A stretch of 8,278 nt of DNA, taken from positions 1 to 8,278 of the forward strand of contig CALPPJ020000042.1 in the NCBI GenBank assembly GCA_943325425.2. Direction: 5' to 3'. The DNA comes from Bifidobacterium breve. GTDB taxonomy: Bacteria > Actinomycetota > Acidimicrobiia > Acidimicrobiales > Ilumatobacteraceae. The notes under the pieces are model-generated. The model had not been told where the DNA came from. It was given only the letters and a program-made list of their open reading frames with translations, and made no database searches. Below are positions 5,946-8,278 of this stretch, in pieces. Each line of letters starts with the position of its first letter. Position 1 is the stretch's first letter. The position numbers and the translations under genes are program-made.

Positions 5946-7460
5946 ATGGACCGTCGCAATTTCTTGAGAGCCGGAGTTGTTTCAACTGGGGCGGGAGTGA
6001 TGTTGCCGACGGCGATGTTCGCTCGGCCTGCGTCTGCACGTTCTGCAGAAGGTTCTGCGACTGCGGGCGACAGTCCGTATGGACCACTGTCAGACACTCC
6101 TGACGAAAATGGATTGTTGTTGCCAGCCGGATTTACATCACGGGTCATCGCAGTGTCGGGTGAATTAGTTGGTGAGACTGATTACGCGTGGCATATGTTT
6201 CCCGATGGCGCCGGCACATTTGACGACGGCAATGGCGGTTGGTATTACACATGTAATAGCGAAGTGTTTGACTTCATGGCACCGGCGTCTGGTGGAGTTT
6301 CAGCAATTCATTTTGATGCGGATGGAAAGATTGTTGATGCCTATCGAATTCTCGAAGGTAGCAATTCAAATTGCGCGGGTGGACCAACCCCTTGGGGCAC
6401 GTGGCTGAGTGGCGAAGAAAATTTCTCAGGCCAAGGTCGAATTTGGGAATGTGATCCCACCGGAGCTAAATCAGCAGTTGCTCATGAAGCAATGGGGCGT
6501 TGGGCTCATGAGGCGGCGGCCGTTGATCCAGATAATCAACAGGTGTATCTCACTGAAGACAATCCAACGGGTGTGTTTTATCGCTACACACCGACTGCTT
6601 ACCCAGATCTCTCGGCTGGAAAGTTGGAAGCTTGCATTGTTGCCGCAGATGGCAGTGTCACTTGGGGTGAATTGACTGATCCGACGGGCGCAACAGTTCC
6701 GACGCGTGAACAAATTTCTGGCGCCACAATTTTCCCGGGTAACGAAGGATGTTGGTATCACCAAGGTTGGGTGTACTTCACATCAAAGGGTGATCACTCG
6801 GTACACGGAATTGATATCGCTGCGCAGAAGTACACACTTTTGTGGAAGGGCGACCCGGATGGACTAGGCGTTGAAGGAGCGGTTCTGTCACACGTTGACA
6901 ACATCACTGTTGATGCTGGTTCAGGAGATCTATTTGTTGCCGAAGATGGAGGCAACATGGAATTGGTCATCATCACACCAGAAGGTGCTGTTGCTCCATT
7001 CGTTCGCGTTGTTGGCGAAGGTCATGCGGATTCAGAAATGACTGGACCGGTGTTTAACCCTTCGCGTGATCGTTTGTATTTCTCATCACAGCGTGGTCCG
7101 AGCGTGAAGACGCCAAGCGAGATTGTTGCTGGAGCAGTTGCCGTTCCCGAAGGTCCTCAAGCAGGAATGACCTTTGAAATTACGGGACCGTTCCGTGGAG
7201 TGATGATGACGACTGATACATCAACTCCACCTGAAACCGAAGCACCAACTGCAACGATCGCCTCGCCAGTTGACACCTTGGTGGCTGCCGCTCCCACAAC
7301 TGAAGATGCCGAACCTGTCAGTGACGACGATTCGGGTTCGGGCGGAGCGCTTGGTATTGGTATCGGGGTCGTCGTGGCAGCGGCTGCTGTTGGGGGTGTC
7401 GTGGCTTTCCGTAAGCGCCGAATCGACGAGGCCTCGGGGGAAAATACGGGCGGTAGTTGA
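5946..7460 (+). CDS. PhoX/DUF839-family phosphatase-like protein, Tat-exported with C-terminal membrane anchor
   Basis: 504 residues. The N-terminus MDRRNFLRAG is a twin-arginine (Tat) signal with a probable signal peptidase cut after PASA (residue 31). The body matches the PhoX/DUF839 beta-propeller fold: NSNCAGGPTPWGTWLSGEEN (139-159) with Cys143 and Glu157/158, RWAHEAAAVDP (185-195), YLTEDNPTGVFYRYTP (201-216), LSHVDNITVD (314-323), VAEDGG (331-336) and FNPSRDRLYFSSQRG (370-384). In characterised PhoX a Cys and several Glu side chains bind the Fe/Ca centre, and corresponding residues appear present, so activity on phosphate monoesters is plausible but not shown. A Pro/Thr/Glu/Asp-rich linker (about 423-467), a hydrophobic helix (about 468-487) and RKRR follow, which would hold the enzyme on the outer face of the membrane. 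The gene sits between two tRNAs. Confidence 0.9.
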   Translation: MDRRNFLRAGVVSTGAGVMLPTAMFARPASARSAEGSATAGDSPYGPLSDTPDENGLLLPAGFTSRVIAVSGELVGETDYAWHMFPDGAGTFDDGNGGWYYTCNSEVFDFMAPASGGVSAIHFDADGKIVDAYRILEGSNSNCAGGPTPWGTWLSGEENFSGQGRIWECDPTGAKSAVAHEAMGRWAHEAAAVDPDNQQVYLTEDNPTGVFYRYTPTAYPDLSAGKLEACIVAADGSVTWGELTDPTGATVPTREQISGATIFPGNEGCWYHQGWVYFTSKGDHSVHGIDIAAQKYTLLWKGDPDGLGVEGAVLSHVDNITVDAGSGDLFVAEDGGNMELVIITPEGAVAPFVRVVGEGHADSEMTGPVFNPSRDRLYFSSQRGPSVKTPSEIVAGAVAVPEGPQAGMTFEITGPFRGVMMTTDTSTPPETEAPTATIASPVDTLVAAAPTTEDAEPVSDDDSGSGGALGIGIGVVVAAAAVGGVVAFRKRRIDEASGENTGGS

Positions 7461-7480
7461 TAGGGTTTGACCCGCTACTT

Positions 7481-7553
7481 GGCCCCATCGTCTAGTGGCC
7501 TAGGACACCACCCTCTCAAGGTGGCGGCACGGGTTCGAATCCCGTTGGGGCTG
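7481..7553 (+). tRNA. tRNA-Glu (anticodon CUC), CCA not encoded
   Basis: Cloverleaf by hand: acceptor GGCCCCA (7481-7487) with TGGGGCT (7546-7552), giving six Watson-Crick pairs and a G1-U72 wobble, then discriminator G7553. The D stem GTC/GAC surrounds TAGTGGCCTAG as in bacterial tRNA-Glu. The anticodon stem CCACC/GGTGG carries loop CTCTCAA with anticodon CTC at 7515-7517. The T arm is ACGGG-TTCGAAT-CCCGT. CTC, not CCA, follows G73, so the tail must be added by nucleotidyltransferase. Only 20 bp separate it from the PhoX-like gene stop; co-transcription with that gene is possible. Confidence 0.95.
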
Positions 7554-7560
7554 CTCATTG

Positions 7561-7695
7561 ATGGACTCTGACATGCTCGATGATGAGTACCGAGTGATGC
7601 AGAGAGAACGGCGATTGTTTAATGGACCTGGGTTTTTCTGTTCAGTGATTGAAATTCCCTTGGATGATTTCCGAGGATGGGCACAGGCCCAATAA
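7561..7695 (+). CDS. Possible small ORF, 44 codons, unknown
   Basis: ATG 7561 to TAA 7693-7695 encodes a 44-residue, charged product beginning MDSDMLDDEYRVMQ and ending DDFRGWAQAQ. I recognise no family. It has no signal peptide, membrane helix or clear Shine-Dalgarno sequence, since the upstream GGGG belongs to the tRNA-Glu acceptor. It is in the same frame as the methyltransferase and stops 15 bp before that gene's start. It may be a real small gene, a leader ORF or chance. Confidence 0.25.
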   Translation: MDSDMLDDEYRVMQRERRLFNGPGFFCSVIEIPLDDFRGWAQAQ

Positions 7696-7705
7696 AGGAC
7701 GGGGA
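7694..7705 (+). promoter_or_regulatory. Shine-Dalgarno region deciding the TTG start of the methyltransferase
   Basis: AAAGGACGGGGA offers a purine-rich anti-16S match ending 5 nt before TTG 7711. With the in-frame stop at 7693-7695 just upstream and no ATG or GTG in between, it supports TTG as the initiator. Confidence 0.6.
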
Positions 7706-7710
7706 AAAAC

Positions 7711-8278
7711 TTGAAGTTTCTTGATCGTGTTTTGCAGAGGCAGCGAATTCGTCGCGTTCGCCGCCACATTCGTGCCGGAGATGTTGTCTTGGACTTTGGA
7801 TGCAATGATGGTCGTTTGTTTCAGTTGCTGGGACATCTCATGGACGGCGGAATTGGAATCGACCACGAGCCTTGTTCCGCAGACAACTGGAAGGGAATGG
7901 GGGAGAACTTTCAATTTCAGTTGGGTGGGCTTGAACTATTGACTCCCGAGAATCTGCCCCGAGTCAATCTCGTTACTGCTCTTGCAGTCATTGAGCATCT
8001 TCAGGAAGTCCAGATAAGTGAATTCGCTCGAAGGCTTGCAGAACTCATTGAGCCGAATGGCCGAATCCTGCTGACAATCCCTCATCCAATGGTTGACCAC
8101 ATCGTCCATCTGGGAATGGCCCTGAAACTTCTTTCTGGTGTATCCATTGATGATCACCATGGCTTGGATCCACATACTGCAAAGGATCTCATTGAGAAAG
8201 AGGGCTGGCATCTCGAGCATTGGACGAGATTCCAATTTGGATTAAACAATGAAATGCTCTTTTCTCGCACCTCTTCCA
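7711..8278 (+). CDS. Class I SAM-dependent methyltransferase (3' partial)
   Basis: Open frame from TTG 7711 to the window edge, 189 codons seen and no stop. Basic N-terminal helix (RQRIRRVRRHIRAGD), then Rossmann motif I VLDFGCNDGRL (residues 26-36) for S-adenosylmethionine, the acidic end of strand 2 in GIGIDHE (Asp51), motif IV VTALAVIEHL (88-97), and a later strand ILLTIPHP. This is the Methyltransf_11/23 type found acting on small molecules, sugars and lipids; the acceptor cannot be deduced. The nearest confident upstream feature is tRNA-Glu, about 157 bp away, so the gene probably opens a separate unit. Codons such as AGG, AGA and ATA appear here, but the sample is too small to claim foreign origin. 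Confidence 0.85.
   Translation, partial: MKFLDRVLQRQRIRRVRRHIRAGDVVLDFGCNDGRLFQLLGHLMDGGIGIDHEPCSADNWKGMGENFQFQLGGLELLTPENLPRVNLVTALAVIEHLQEVQISEFARRLAELIEPNGRILLTIPHPMVDHIVHLGMALKLLSGVSIDDHHGLDPHTAKDLIEKEGWHLEHWTRFQFGLNNEMLFSRTSS

Noticed and set aside
7463..7473. GGGT-TTG-ACCC hairpin after the PhoX-like gene as a terminator
   Set aside because: A 4-bp stem with a 3-nt loop and no T-run is too weak; read-through into tRNA-Glu looks equally likely.
7721..7942. 73-codon plus-strand frame and overlapping minus-strand frames in the methyltransferase region
   Set aside because: The frame starting at 7711 has clear SAM-binding motifs and stays open to the window edge, so these others are shadows.
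1..8278. A defence, toxin-antitoxin, CRISPR or biosynthetic system
   Set aside because: No gene in the window belongs to such families, and no spacer-repeat array or clustered biosynthetic genes are visible.

Overview
The window looks like chromosomal DNA from a moderate-GC actinobacterium, possibly of the Acidimicrobiia. This is an inference from gene content, start-site architecture and base composition judged by eye; no taxonomic marker is decisive. All genes have the look of intact chromosomal genes. There are no insertion sequences, integrases, CRISPR arrays or phage genes.

Bases 1-3442 carry lipid/acyl metabolism and small conserved genes. An acyl-CoA dehydrogenase of the DmdC/FadE5 type, with its first few dozen codons off the left edge, runs on the plus strand. 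It ends 2 bp from the convergent stop of an unusual 431-residue regulator containing two complete TetR-type DNA-binding domains. Upstream of the regulator on the minus strand is a small cysteine-rich DUF2237 protein.

Bases 3443-5707 are a divergent promoter region followed by gltX (glutamyl-tRNA synthetase) and a membrane-anchored DUF218 (YdcF/SanA-like) protein. These two are coupled through an ATGA overlap.

Bases 5708-7553 hold tRNA-Gln(CUG), a PhoX/DUF839-family protein and tRNA-Glu(CUC). The PhoX-like protein has a twin-arginine signal and a C-terminal membrane anchor. Both tRNAs would be substrates of the GltX encoded 1-3 kb upstream if, as in most actinobacteria, the organism lacks GlnRS and makes Gln-tRNA by the GatCAB route. 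A perfect-register 12-bp x 3 tandem repeat lies just upstream of the PhoX gene and a UUCG-capped hairpin abuts the 5' end of tRNA-Gln.

Bases 7554-8278 hold a doubtful 44-codon ORF and then a class I SAM methyltransferase (TTG start with a strong Shine-Dalgarno sequence) that runs off the right edge.

I found no convincing novel multi-gene system. The items most worth a second look are the tandem TetR regulator, the repeat upstream of the PhoX gene, and the position of that gene between two tRNAs.
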